DNA from: Klebsiella pneumoniae
GTDB taxonomy: Bacteria > Myxococcota_A > UBA796 > SXON01
Assembly: GCA_945862325.1 (NCBI GenBank)
Contig: CAMAXZ010000017.1
Location: forward strand, 16,575-80,574
Direction: 5' to 3'
Length of the DNA stretch: 64,000 nt
The translations under genes and the position numbers were made by a program. The notes under the pieces are model-generated. The model did not search any database. It saw nothing but the letters and a program-made list of their open reading frames with translations, and was not told the DNA's origin. Of the stretch, positions 30,985 to 39,154 are shown piece after piece. Position 1 is the stretch's first letter; each line of letters begins with the position of its first letter.

Positions 30985-32520
30985 ATGCGCGCTCGGACCG
31001 TCGCATGCTCGTTTTTCGTGATGCTCCTGGCTTGCACAGGATCGTCCACGGCGCTCGACGACGCCGACTCCCCTCCCCTGCCCACCCTTCCGCCGCGCCC
31101 GGACGCCCGGGAGGCCGCGGGCCCGATTGTGCCAATGCGCGAACTTGTGTTCGCCGTCACCGGAGAGGTGCGCGGGGAGGTGGAGGCGTGCGGGTGCCCG
31201 ACCACGCCGTACGGCGGCTTCGCGCGCCGGGCGCGGCTCGTCGAGGCGCTGAGGAGCCAGGGGCCCCCGGTGTTCCACGTCGACGCCGGGGAGATGTTGG
31301 TGAAGGGGCTCCACACGGAGCCGGACGCGGCGCGGCGCGCGCGCGCACGCGCGGTGCTCGACGTCAGCGCCGCGGTCGGGCTCGACGCGTGGGCCGGCTC
31401 CGCGGTGGACCTCATGCCCGGCGGGCTCGACGCCCTCCGCGCCGCGGGTGCGCTCGCCGCGAACTGGGGCGGCGCCCTGCCTCCGACCCGGGTCGTCGAC
31501 CGCGGCGGCGTGCGCGTCGGTTTTCTGGGGCTCGGCGCGCCGCCCGACGACGCCCCTCGGGTCGCCCCCGTCGAGGCCGCGCGCGCCGCCATCGAGGCCA
31601 GCCCGCCGGCCGACGTGTGGGTCGCGCTCTCGAACCTCAGCGCCGCGGACAACGTGACGATCGCCGAGGAGGTGGCCGCCGTGAGGGTCGTGTTCGCCAC
31701 CTCGGGGGATCGCCTCGACGCACCGCGTGCGACGCGCGGCGCCCCCGTCATCGAGGCCGCCGACCGCGGCCGGTACGTCAACGTGACCCGCGTCGCCCTG
31801 GGCACCTCCACGGACCGACCGTGGGAGCTCGAGGAGCACGGCCCGCTCCGCGACCTCTCGAAGAAGCGGGCGGAGCCCGGGGCGCGCCCGGATCGCCCGG
31901 ACGTCGTGGCCGCCCGCGCCCGCGCCGAAGCGGCGCTCGCCGGGCGAAACGTCGTCCACACCGAGCTGATCCCGCTCGGGTCGACGTGGGACGGCGCCTC
32001 CGACGCCGACGAAGCCCTCACGCGGTTCCGTAGCAGCCTCGCGACGACCGCCGCCGAAGCCGCCGCCGCGCGGCCCGAACGATCGGGGTACGCCGGCGCG
32101 TCCGCCTGCTTGAATTGCCACGAGCACAAGCAACGCTACACCCTGTGGCTCTACGACCCCCACGCGCGATCGGCCTGGGAAGCCCTCGTCAGCCGCGGCG
32201 AGGCGGACAACCCCGACTGTGTGGCCTGCCACAGCACCGGCTGGGGGCGTCCCGGCGGCTTCGGGGAGCTCACGCCCGAGCAGATCGGGCGCTGGAAGTC
32301 GGTTCAATGCGAGGCGTGCCACGGGCCGCTCGCCGCCCACCCCAACGGCAGCGCGCGGCCGGTCCCACCGGGGCCCGAGATGTGCCTGGGTTGCCACGAC
32401 GAGGCGAACAGCCCCGACTTCGACTACGCGAGCTACGTCACGCGCATCTCGTGCCACCGCGCGCGCGTCGACACCGCCGCGCCCACCCGTCCGGCCGGCG
32501 ACGGCTTCGGTCCGCGCTAG
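30985..32520 (+). CDS. Multiheme c-type cytochrome with a UshA-like N-terminal domain
   Basis: 511 aa, a lipoprotein-like start (VMLLACTG). Residues about 50-340 resemble a 5'-nucleotidase-like fold of the UshA family, opening with VTGEVRGEVEACGCPTTPYGG, but the usual metal-binding motifs are not obvious. The C-terminal part carries four CXXCH heme sites: CLNCH (375), CVACH (412), CEACH (442) and CLGCH (467), and a degenerate fifth CH (ISCHR). The layout matches cytochrome c554-like proteins that move electrons in the periplasm. Its acceptor is unknown. The ATG at 30985 gives a better signal peptide than the one at 31021. Confidence 0.8.
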   Translation: MRARTVACSFFVMLLACTGSSTALDDADSPPLPTLPPRPDAREAAGPIVPMRELVFAVTGEVRGEVEACGCPTTPYGGFARRARLVEALRSQGPPVFHVDAGEMLVKGLHTEPDAARRARARAVLDVSAAVGLDAWAGSAVDLMPGGLDALRAAGALAANWGGALPPTRVVDRGGVRVGFLGLGAPPDDAPRVAPVEAARAAIEASPPADVWVALSNLSAADNVTIAEEVAAVRVVFATSGDRLDAPRATRGAPVIEAADRGRYVNVTRVALGTSTDRPWELEEHGPLRDLSKKRAEPGARPDRPDVVAARARAEAALAGRNVVHTELIPLGSTWDGASDADEALTRFRSSLATTAAEAAAARPERSGYAGASACLNCHEHKQRYTLWLYDPHARSAWEALVSRGEADNPDCVACHSTGWGRPGGFGELTPEQIGRWKSVQCEACHGPLAAHPNGSARPVPPGPEMCLGCHDEANSPDFDYASYVTRISCHRARVDTAAPTRPAGDGFGPR

Positions 32521-32535
32521 TCCTCGTCCGCGACG

Positions 32536-34545
32536 TCACCAGGCGGCGAGGAACTTGTCGACCTCTTCGCGCTCGAGGAGTCCCATCGACAGATCGAGGC
32601 AGTCTGCACAGACGTCGACCCCGTTGTGACGGTACACGCCGCGGCTCTCGAAGTGGGTGCGGCCGCAGAGGCTGCACGCCGCGTCGTCGGGGGCCACCTG
32701 CGCACGACGGTTGCGCGCGACGGCCGCGACGCACACGTCGCACAGGATGGCCTTCGTGCCGGACATGAGGTGCGTGCACTCCTTGCCGGTGCGACCGCAG
32801 CTCGAACAATGCACGTCCGACCCGCCCCCCAACGGCTTCGGCTCGCCCGGCCGCCGCGGGGGCGAGACGTGGGCGAGCAGGCGCTCGACGATCGCGCCGG
32901 CGCCGCGCTCCTGCGCGCGACGCACGAGCGCCCGCGCCGCCTCGGCATCCCCACACATCACCTGCGACGCGAGGACCGACACCTGCAGCTCCGGGTCCGC
33001 GTCGCGCCCCCAGCCGGCGAGGAGCTGGCGCGCGCTGCGGCTCCGCCGCGTCGCCACGCCGAGCAGCAGCACGGCCTGATAGGCCCGGGCGACCTCGCGC
33101 TCGTGCTCGACGTTCCGGCGATGCGCGGCGAGGTCGGACGCCGCCCCGCGGCGCTCCACCGCCGCGCGCTGGATGTCTTCGAGGGTGACGTTCAACCCGG
33201 CGGTCAGGGCCGGCTCCGGGAGCCAGCTCGCGGCCGCGAGGGCGTTGCGCGCCAGGTTCACGCTGTAGTGACCACCGGGATCGCGCAGGCGAGCGCCCAC
33301 TTCGTCGGCGATGTGACCGCCGGCGAGGGTGCACGCGGCCTCCCACAACGAGAAGCGCAGAGCCTCGTCTTCGGTGCGCTCCACCGCCTCGAGCACCGCC
33401 GGCACGGAGCTCGGACCGACGGCGCGCAGCTCGTCGAGCAGCACCTCGATGCGGCGGCGGGTGAGCGCGCGCGGCGCGCCCTCTCCGCCCACGAACGGGA
33501 GGCGGTCGTGCGCGCCGACCTCGGCGTGGAGCGCCTTCTGCAGCCAGCCGACGTCGCCCGTGCGCCGCCGCGTGCGCGCGAGCTCCACGTAGCTCTGCAG
33601 ATCGCCGGGGTGATCCTCGAGCGTCTCTCTGAACACCTTGACGGCCTCGGGGACCTGCCCCTCCTCGAGCAGCGTGCAGCCGAGGGCGTGCCGCGCCGGG
33701 AGGTGATCCGGCGCGAGCAAGAGCGCCTTGTTGCAGTACTCCCGCGCCCGATCGAGCTCGCCGAGGGCGAGGTACGCCATCCCGGTCTGCGCGATGGCGT
33801 TGGCGTCGTCCGGGTGCCCTTCGAGGTACTGCCGGAAGTGTTGGATGGCGTTCTTGTGCTTGCCCAGCGCGTAGGCCACCTGGCCGAGGTGCTTGCGCGC
33901 GTGTGAGGCGAACTTCGGGTTCTCCCGGAGGCGCACGAACAGCTTCTCGGCCTCGGCGTACCGCCCGGTCTGAAGGCACGAGAGGCCCAGATCCCGAACG
34001 AGCGGCGCCGTGAGGTCGGGGCTCGGCTCGAGCTTGAGCGCCTGCACGAGGTGGTACTGGCTCCGTTCGATGAGGCGCGACGGGGCGCCGAGCTGCCGGG
34101 CGCGCTCCGCGAGCGCGCGTCCGAGGAGGATGTGGGCCTCCCAGCTGTTCGGCGCAGCGCGGCAGGCGTTCTCGAGGTGCCGAATGGCGAGGTGGCGGTC
34201 GCCCATCGCGCGGTACATCGCGCCGAGCGCGAGGTGGGTGTCCGCGCGATCGGGCGCCTCGCGCAGCGCCTCGTCGAGGTACTTCTGGGCTTGCTCCGGG
34301 CGGTCCATGCCGACCAGCGCCGCCCCGGCGACGACCTTCGCCTCGACCTCGCCGGGCTCGTCCTGGATGACCTTCCGCGCGTGCTGGAGGGCCTGCGCGC
34401 ACACCGCCTCGCCGCCCCCATGGTACAGCCCGCGGCTCAGCAGCACCCGCGAGAGCTCGAGGCGAGCGGTGGCGTCCTCCGGCTGCGCCGCGAGGCGCTG
34501 CTCGAGCCGGGTGGTGGACCATTCGAGTTTGTGATGGGGGTACAT
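32536..34545 (-). CDS. TPR protein with two ClpX-type zinc fingers
   Basis: 669 aa. The N-terminal 370 residues contain about ten tetratricopeptide repeats. A helical middle follows (about 370-570). The C-terminus has two zinc fingers: Cys580, 583, 602, 605 and Cys624, 627, 646, 649. Both have the exact CxxC-x18-CxxC spacing of the ClpX N-terminal zinc domain, and the sequence CSSCGRTGKECTHLMSG is close to it. In ClpX this domain dimerises and binds adaptors and substrates. This protein may therefore pair with ClpX or deliver substrates. It is cytoplasmic, and the start codon is ATG. The long TPR part and tandem fingers are unusual together. Confidence 0.75.
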   Translation of the reverse strand: MYPHHKLEWSTTRLEQRLAAQPEDATARLELSRVLLSRGLYHGGGEAVCAQALQHARKVIQDEPGEVEAKVVAGAALVGMDRPEQAQKYLDEALREAPDRADTHLALGAMYRAMGDRHLAIRHLENACRAAPNSWEAHILLGRALAERARQLGAPSRLIERSQYHLVQALKLEPSPDLTAPLVRDLGLSCLQTGRYAEAEKLFVRLRENPKFASHARKHLGQVAYALGKHKNAIQHFRQYLEGHPDDANAIAQTGMAYLALGELDRAREYCNKALLLAPDHLPARHALGCTLLEEGQVPEAVKVFRETLEDHPGDLQSYVELARTRRRTGDVGWLQKALHAEVGAHDRLPFVGGEGAPRALTRRRIEVLLDELRAVGPSSVPAVLEAVERTEDEALRFSLWEAACTLAGGHIADEVGARLRDPGGHYSVNLARNALAAASWLPEPALTAGLNVTLEDIQRAAVERRGAASDLAAHRRNVEHEREVARAYQAVLLLGVATRRSRSARQLLAGWGRDADPELQVSVLASQVMCGDAEAARALVRRAQERGAGAIVERLLAHVSPPRRPGEPKPLGGGSDVHCSSCGRTGKECTHLMSGTKAILCDVCVAAVARNRRAQVAPDDAACSLCGRTHFESRGVYRHNGVDVCADCLDLSMGLLEREEVDKFLAAW

Positions 34546-34572
34546 GACGGCCGCGGAAGGAAGCCGTATGCT
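34544..34572 (+). promoter_or_regulatory. Promoter of the Flp-like gene
   Basis: ATGACG (34544-34549), 17 bases, then TATGCT (34567-34572). The predicted start is near 34579. GGAGG (34580-34584) sits seven bases before the GTG at 34592. This supports the shorter start for the small gene. Confidence 0.5.
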
Positions 34573-34591
34573 ATCGCGCGGAGGATGTGTC

Positions 34592-34768
34592 GTGCGTCGT
34601 TTGGTGCGGAGGGGTCAAGCCACGACGGAGTGGGTCGTCCTGCTCTCGGTGCTCGTGGTCGCGGTGGTCGCCACCGGATGGCTGCTCGCGAGCACGTTCA
34701 CGAGCGACATGGCAGGCCTGAGCGACCGCGCGGCGACGGTGTACGCGAGCGGCGACCTCGGGCGCTGA
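34592..34768 (+). CDS. Flp/TadE-like pilin precursor
   Basis: 58 aa from GTG 34592. The N-terminus is positively charged (RRLVRRG), then G-QATTEW with Glu at position +5 after the Gly, then a hydrophobic helix of 20 residues. This is the class III prepilin pattern: leader peptidase cuts after the Gly, and the helix forms the pilus core. A TadE-like minor pilin is equally possible. No tad secretion genes lie nearby, so it is an orphan. The longer ATG start at 34544 was rejected because the SD and promoter point to the GTG. Confidence 0.65.
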   Translation: MRRLVRRGQATTEWVVLLSVLVVAVVATGWLLASTFTSDMAGLSDRAATVYASGDLGR

Positions 34769-34783
34769 GCCCGACGCGAACGC

Positions 34784-35770
34784 TCACCCGCGCGGGGTCC
34801 GCCATCCGGCGGGATGCGCGCGCATCCACGCCCACGCGCTCCCGACGATCGTGTCGAGGTCCTGGCGCCGCGGGCTCCACCCGAGGTCTGCGCGGATGCG
34901 CGCGCTGCTGGCGACGAGCACCGCGGGGTCTCCGGCGCGGCGGGGCCCCTCCACCACCGGGATGTCGCGGCCCACCACCGCCTCGGCGGCGCGGATGACC
35001 TCGCGCACCGAGAACCCGCCGCCGCAGCCCAGGTTCCACACTCGGCTCGGGTGACCGGCCGCGAGGGCGCGCACCGCCAGCACGTGGGCGTCCGCGAGGT
35101 CGAGCACATGGACGTAGTCGCGGATGCACGTCCCGTCCGGGGTCGGGTAGTCCGTGCCGAAGAGCTGCACCTGCGGCCCGACCCCGAGCGCGGACTTCAA
35201 GACCCGCGGGATGAGGTGGGTCTCGGGATCGTGATCTTCCCCCGCGCGCGCGCTCGCGCCGGCGGCGTTGAAATAGCGCAGGGACGCGTAGCGGATGCCG
35301 TAGGCGCCGCCGTACCAATGCAACGCCCGCTCGAACGCGAGCTTCGTCTCGCCGTACGGGCTCGTCGGACGCGTGGCGTCGTCCTCTTCGACCGGCTGCT
35401 TCTCGGGCTCGCCGTACACGCTGGCGCTGCTGCTGAACACGAGGTTGGACACCCCGCACACGCGCATCGCGTCGAGCAGGCCCAGCCCGAGGACGACGTT
35501 CTGGTGGAAGTAGCTGGCCGGGTCACGAACCGAGACCCCGACGAGCGAGACGGCGGCCATGTGCACGACGGCGTCGACCCCGTCGAGCGCGCCTCGGAGC
35601 GCCTCCCCGTCGCGCAGGTCCGCGTGCACGAACCGCGCCCCTTCCGGGATGGCGGGCGCGTGGCCGGTCGACAAGCTGTCGAAGACGACCACCTCGTCGC
35701 CGCCGGCGAGCAGCTGCTCGGCGACAACACTGCCGATGTACCCGGCTCCGCCCGTCACGAGTACGCGCAT
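34784..35770 (-). CDS. galE: UDP-glucose 4-epimerase
   Basis: 328 aa. It opens with the NAD-binding GGAGYIGSVVAEQLL, and the catalytic SSSASVYG then YGETKLAFER supplies Ser, Tyr and Lys. RYFNAAGAS and the later GTCIRDYVHVLDLADAHV match GalE closely. It converts UDP-glucose to UDP-galactose for sugar polymers of the envelope. The start is an ATG at 35770. It is not in an obvious gal operon; the phosphohexomutase at 15381 lies far away. Confidence 0.93.
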   Translation of the reverse strand: MRVLVTGGAGYIGSVVAEQLLAGGDEVVVFDSLSTGHAPAIPEGARFVHADLRDGEALRGALDGVDAVVHMAAVSLVGVSVRDPASYFHQNVVLGLGLLDAMRVCGVSNLVFSSSASVYGEPEKQPVEEDDATRPTSPYGETKLAFERALHWYGGAYGIRYASLRYFNAAGASARAGEDHDPETHLIPRVLKSALGVGPQVQLFGTDYPTPDGTCIRDYVHVLDLADAHVLAVRALAAGHPSRVWNLGCGGGFSVREVIRAAEAVVGRDIPVVEGPRRAGDPAVLVASSARIRADLGWSPRRQDLDTIVGSAWAWMRAHPAGWRTPRG

Positions 35771-35816
35771 GCCCCCTCCGCGCGACCCGGTATCATGCGG
35801 CGCGGCGGGCGCCGGG

Positions 35817-36920
35817 TCACGCGCCGGACATGCACCAGCGGAGCGTGGCTTCCGGATCGGCGGCGATCCGCGCCCGCACGTGGTCGGGGAGGATCCCGGC
35901 GCGCAGGCGCACCACGTCGGCCTCCTGACCGAGCGCCGCGGCGAGCGCCTCGAACGCGCCCGGCGCGAGGGCGCGCGCCCCGCACTCGACCCGCGACAGG
36001 AGCGCCGCGCTCACGCCGACGCGCCGCCCGAGCTCCGCCTGCGACCAACCGCGCGCCGCGCGCTCGGCGCGCAGCCACGCCCCGAACTCCGGTGCCGCCG
36101 CCGGCGGGTCCGCGGACGCGACCGAAGGCGCGTCGACCGCCTCGCCGTCGACCACGAGCTCGGCCCAGGCGGAGTGATTGTGGATGCTCTCGAGGTTCTC
36201 GACGGAGACCCGCAGCCAGGTGGCGCGCGGGCGCAGCGCCGCCGTGACGTCCCGCACCAGATCCTCGACGAACCTCGGGTTGTCGTACGCCCGCTCGGTC
36301 ACCCACTTCTCGTCTTCGCGCTTGAGCAGCGCGTACAGCGGCGCGCTCGCGCAGGCCTCGACCGCGTCGACCACGTCCTCGATCCACAAGAAGTCGGGCC
36401 CCCGGATCTCCACGTCGACCAGGCCGCGCTGATTGTGCGCGCCATACGCGCTCACGGCCTTGCTGCACGGGCAGAGGGTGGTGACCGGCACGCGCACCGA
36501 CAGCGTGAACTGGAAACAACCGCCGGAGCGCCTCGCGTGGAAACCCGCCTGATAGCTCATCAACGAAGCGACCCCGGAGACCGGGGCGCGCCGCTCGACG
36601 AAGTACGGGAACCGCACGTCGAGCTGGGCGTCTTCGGCCTCCAACCGCCGCTGAATGGCGGCGAGCACGTCGGGTAGGTTCTTCAGCGACAGCTCCCCGC
36701 GCACGCCATTGAGCACCTCGACGAAGCGCGACATGTGCGTGCCCTTCACGTCGGCGGGCAGCGTGACCGACGCGTCGATCGTCGCCACCGTGGCCTGGGT
36801 GCGGTTCGCGCGATCCCACACGACGATGGGGTACGCGAGGCCGCGGATGCCCACGCGGTCGATCGGGATGCCGCGGGCGTCGGGCTCGGCGGCGTGGTCA
36901 GGGAGGCGAGCGCGGCTCAT
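35817..36920 (-). CDS. folE2: FolE2-type GTP cyclohydrolase fused to an XRE helix-turn-helix domain
   Basis: 367 aa. Residues 1-270 are a GCYH-IB (FolE2) enzyme: Cys150 in LCPCSK and His162 in GAHNQRG match the metal and substrate site, and ESIHNH near 244-249 supplies further ligands. This form of the enzyme makes dihydroneopterin triphosphate for folate or queuosine and works with metals other than zinc. Residues 279-341 are a Cro/CI-type helix-turn-helix (WSQAELGRRVGVSAALLSRVE is split here: core SQAELGRRVGVS, then SAALLSRVE). Fusion of this enzyme to a DNA-binding domain is odd; it may be self-regulating. It is divergent from queD by only 24 bases. Confidence 0.85.
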   Translation of the reverse strand: MSRARLPDHAAEPDARGIPIDRVGIRGLAYPIVVWDRANRTQATVATIDASVTLPADVKGTHMSRFVEVLNGVRGELSLKNLPDVLAAIQRRLEAEDAQLDVRFPYFVERRAPVSGVASLMSYQAGFHARRSGGCFQFTLSVRVPVTTLCPCSKAVSAYGAHNQRGLVDVEIRGPDFLWIEDVVDAVEACASAPLYALLKREDEKWVTERAYDNPRFVEDLVRDVTAALRPRATWLRVSVENLESIHNHSAWAELVVDGEAVDAPSVASADPPAAAPEFGAWLRAERAARGWSQAELGRRVGVSAALLSRVECGARALAPGAFEALAAALGQEADVVRLRAGILPDHVRARIAADPEATLRWCMSGA

Positions 36921-36929
36921 GAGCGGTGG

Positions 36930-36956
36930 GTTATCCTTGGCAACATGTCCATGCCA
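36930..36956. promoter_or_regulatory. Shared folE2/queD promoter with inverted repeat
   Basis: GGTTATCC (36929-36936) contains TTATCC on the plus strand and GATAAC on the minus strand, so one core could serve as -10 for both genes. The queD ATG is nine bases downstream. An inverted repeat TGGCA (36938-36942), nine bases, TGCCA (36952-36956) covers the queD start and is a plausible operator. No good -35 was found on either side. Confidence 0.4.
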
Positions 36957-37412
36957 GATTCGTCAACGCTGACGTGCACCCGCCGCCTCGAGTGGGACGC
37001 GATGCACCGAATCCCCCGTCACGAGAGCAAGTGCTCGGCGTTCCACGGGCATCGCTACGCCGCGGAGCTCACGTGCGACGCGCGGGCCCTCGACGACCGC
37101 GGGCGTGTCATCGACTTCGGCGTGGTGAAGGAGCTCGTCGGCGGGTGGATCGACCGCCACTGGGATCACACCGCCATCCTTCAGCGGGATGATCCGGACC
37201 CCGCGGTTCACGTGCTCGCGGCTTCGAACGCGGCGTACGGCCGCCCCGTGTACTGGCTCGACGCGCCGCCGACGGCGGAGGTCATCGTCGCGGAGCTCGC
37301 GCGCGTCGCGGCGGCGCTGCTCGCTGACCACGGCGTCCGGGTCACGCGGGTCCGCCTGTGGGAGACCCCGAACGGCAGCGCGGAGTGGGTGGCGCGTGGC
37401 CTGGACCGGTAA
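36945..37412 (+). CDS. queD: 6-carboxytetrahydropterin synthase (QueD/PTPS family)
   Basis: 155 aa. It has the metal-binding His residues in DAMHRIP and FHGHRY, the catalytic Cys in ESKCSAFH, and late WETPNG. QueD turns dihydroneopterin triphosphate into 6-carboxytetrahydropterin, an early step in 7-deazaguanine and queuosine synthesis. FolE2 would supply its substrate, which fits their divergent pairing. The start may be 36945 or the second Met at 36951. No queC or queE is nearby. The next gene begins inside its end. Confidence 0.88.
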   Translation: MSMPDSSTLTCTRRLEWDAMHRIPRHESKCSAFHGHRYAAELTCDARALDDRGRVIDFGVVKELVGGWIDRHWDHTAILQRDDPDPAVHVLAASNAAYGRPVYWLDAPPTAEVIVAELARVAAALLADHGVRVTRVRLWETPNGSAEWVARGLDR

Positions 37413-38457
37413 ACTCCTCGGAGGGCTCGTCGGCGGCATGGTCGGGGGCCCCGTCGGGCTCGGGGTCGGCGCGGCGCTCGGTCACTGGCTCGCCGACGGC
37501 GACGCCGCGTCCGCGGATCGCTCCCTGGCGCTGCTGCGCCTCGAGTGGCGCCATCACGCGTTCGCGGCGTCGGGACCGGGCGTGCGTGTGGTGCCGATCT
37601 GGCGGGCGGTGGGCAAGGAGGGCCAGGACGTGGCGGTGCACGTCGGGTGCGGCGACGTGGACGCGCGCGGCGTGGTGACGCTCGACACGGCCGACGAAAC
37701 TGTCTCTCTACCCTCATTTTTCCTTCCTTATCGAGCGATCGACCCGACCGAGGTGGCGCCGCGCGCCCGCGTGCACGCGGCCCTGCGCGGCGGCGGCGCC
37801 CGCGACGAGGCGGTGTTCGACGTGCCCCTCCCCAATCGCGTGCGGCGCATGGGCTCGAGCGGGCCGGCGCGCCTGGTCATGGCGCTCGTCGCGTGCGCAC
37901 GGGCGGACGGACGTCGGCTCGCGCGCTCCCACGGGCGGTTCGTCGAGGACACCTTCCGGGCCGCCCACGCGCTCGACGACCGCGGCCACGCGTGGCTCCG
38001 CGCCTGGGCCGCCGAGCTCGACGACGCCGACGTCGCCCGCCTCGCGGCGGCGCGGGTCGCGCGGCGCCTCGAACCCCACCTCGCGGAAGCGGACCGCGAC
38101 GCGCTCCTCACGTGGCTGATGCGCGGCGTGCGCCACGCGTGGCCCGGCGCCGCCCAGGAGGCGTGGGCGGCGGAGCTCGCGCTCGCGCTCGGCCGCGACG
38201 CCGCCGACATCGCGCGCCTGTGGGCCGAAGTCCAGGGGGAAGGCGATGAAAATGCCGAGGCCGCGGCGCTGCTCGGCGTGCCCCCGGGGTGCTCGCTCGA
38301 CGTGGCTCGCGGCGCGTGGCTTCGTCTCGTCCGGCAGCACCACCCCGATCTTGCGCGCGACCCGGAGGACGCGGCCCGGCGGACGCGACGGACCGCCGCG
38401 TTGAACGCGGCGTGGCAGGTGCTCCAAGCGGAGCGGGGCGGATCCGCAGGACGATAG
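37396..38457 (+). CDS. DjlA/TerB-like co-chaperone with J domain
   Basis: 353 aa from GTG. A Gly-rich hydrophobic segment near the N-terminus (GGLVGGMVGGPVGLGVG) could anchor the protein, as in DjlA. A helical TerB-like middle follows. The J domain at the C-terminus carries HPD at 316-318 in QHHPDLA, which stimulates DnaK. The gene overlaps queD by 17 bases. Codons for residues 101-113 (37696-37734) are mostly A/T-ended, unlike everything around them. The middle region is only loosely TerB-like. Confidence 0.75.
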   Translation: MAWTGKLLGGLVGGMVGGPVGLGVGAALGHWLADGDAASADRSLALLRLEWRHHAFAASGPGVRVVPIWRAVGKEGQDVAVHVGCGDVDARGVVTLDTADETVSLPSFFLPYRAIDPTEVAPRARVHAALRGGGARDEAVFDVPLPNRVRRMGSSGPARLVMALVACARADGRRLARSHGRFVEDTFRAAHALDDRGHAWLRAWAAELDDADVARLAAARVARRLEPHLAEADRDALLTWLMRGVRHAWPGAAQEAWAAELALALGRDAADIARLWAEVQGEGDENAEAAALLGVPPGCSLDVARGAWLRLVRQHHPDLARDPEDAARRTRRTAALNAAWQVLQAERGGSAGR

Positions 38458-38521
38458 CCACGGGCGTATCCCCGACGCGAACGCTTTCGACGCACGCGCT
38501 CGGCTCCGAACCCTGTCGGCG

Positions 38522-38550
38522 TTGCGACCGTGGGCGCGGTGCTCTACCAT
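38522..38550 (+). promoter_or_regulatory. Promoter of the Asp-Thr repeat lipoprotein
   Basis: TTGCGA (38522-38527), 17 bases, then TACCAT (38545-38550). The ATG at 38558 is only seven bases from the -10, so the predicted transcript is leaderless. There is no SD. Confidence 0.65.
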
Positions 38551-38557
38551 TCGCCGC

Positions 38558-39139
38558 ATGATCACCCTCCTCTTCGCCAGCCTGCTCGCCTGCACCACCG
38601 CCTCGATCGCCCTGGGCGACGCCGACACCGGCATTCCGGACGCGGACGCGGACACCGATACCGACTCGGACACCGACACCGATACCGATACCGATACCGA
38701 TACCGATACCGATACCGATACCGATACCGACACCGATACGGACACCGACACCGATACGGACACCGACACCGACACCGACACCGACGTCCCGGTGGATCGC
38801 GTCTACACGGGTTGGGTGGCCGGCGTGCTCGTGTGGGGCGGCTGGGACGAAGAGGACTCGAGCGAGTGCGAGGGCGAGTTCGAGATCCTCGTGACCGCCG
38901 ACGGCGAGGTCAGCGGCGAGGCGGACTGCAGCGCCGGCCGCGAGCTCCGCATGGACGGCGAGGTCGAGGGCGCGTCGATCCGCTCCGAGGTCCGCGGCAC
39001 GTGGGCCATCGACTTCGGCCGCGAGGACCTCGACTGCGAGCTCGAAGGCGCCATCGACGGCTCCGACATCGTCCTGTCGTGCGAAGGCGACATCGACTGG
39101 ATGGAGTACGCGTTCACGTTCGAGGGCAGCGAGCGCTGA
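38558..39139 (+). CDS. Lipoprotein with a long Asp-Thr repeat
   Basis: 193 aa. The signal MITLLFASLLAC has a lipobox. After a few residues comes a (Asp-Thr) repeat of 22 units with one Ser (38651-38782), an extended acidic linker. The C-terminal domain (about 110 residues) is acidic and strand-rich with four Cys likely forming two disulphides. It should sit on the outer leaflet with the domain held far from the membrane. Similar linkers are common in myxobacterial lipoproteins. The start is supported by the promoter. Confidence 0.75.
   Translation: MITLLFASLLACTTASIALGDADTGIPDADADTDTDSDTDTDTDTDTDTDTDTDTDTDTDTDTDTDTDTDTDTDTDVPVDRVYTGWVAGVLVWGGWDEEDSSECEGEFEILVTADGEVSGEADCSAGRELRMDGEVEGASIRSEVRGTWAIDFGREDLDCELEGAIDGSDIVLSCEGDIDWMEYAFTFEGSER
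38651..38782 (+). repeat. Hexamer tandem repeat coding (Asp-Thr)
   Basis: 22 copies of GAYACC-like hexamers (GACACC or GATACC, one GACTCG). The repeat is in frame and codes the Asp-Thr linker. Copy-number change would keep the frame and alter linker length by two residues. Confidence 0.9.
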
Positions 39140-39154
39140 TCGGCGGCGCCGTCT

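Noticed and set aside
34544..34591. Longer N-terminus for the Flp-like protein from the ATG at 34544
   Set aside because: The promoter and SD point to GTG 34592, and the prepilin leader fits that start better.
34771..34784. 14-base repeat CCGACGCGAACGCT shared with 38472-38485, both after a gene end
   Set aside because: Two copies of this length are expected by chance in GC-rich DNA of this size; no repeat structure or flank conservation.
38651..38782. CRISPR-like repeat
   Set aside because: The units are contiguous hexamers without spacers and stay in frame inside a gene.
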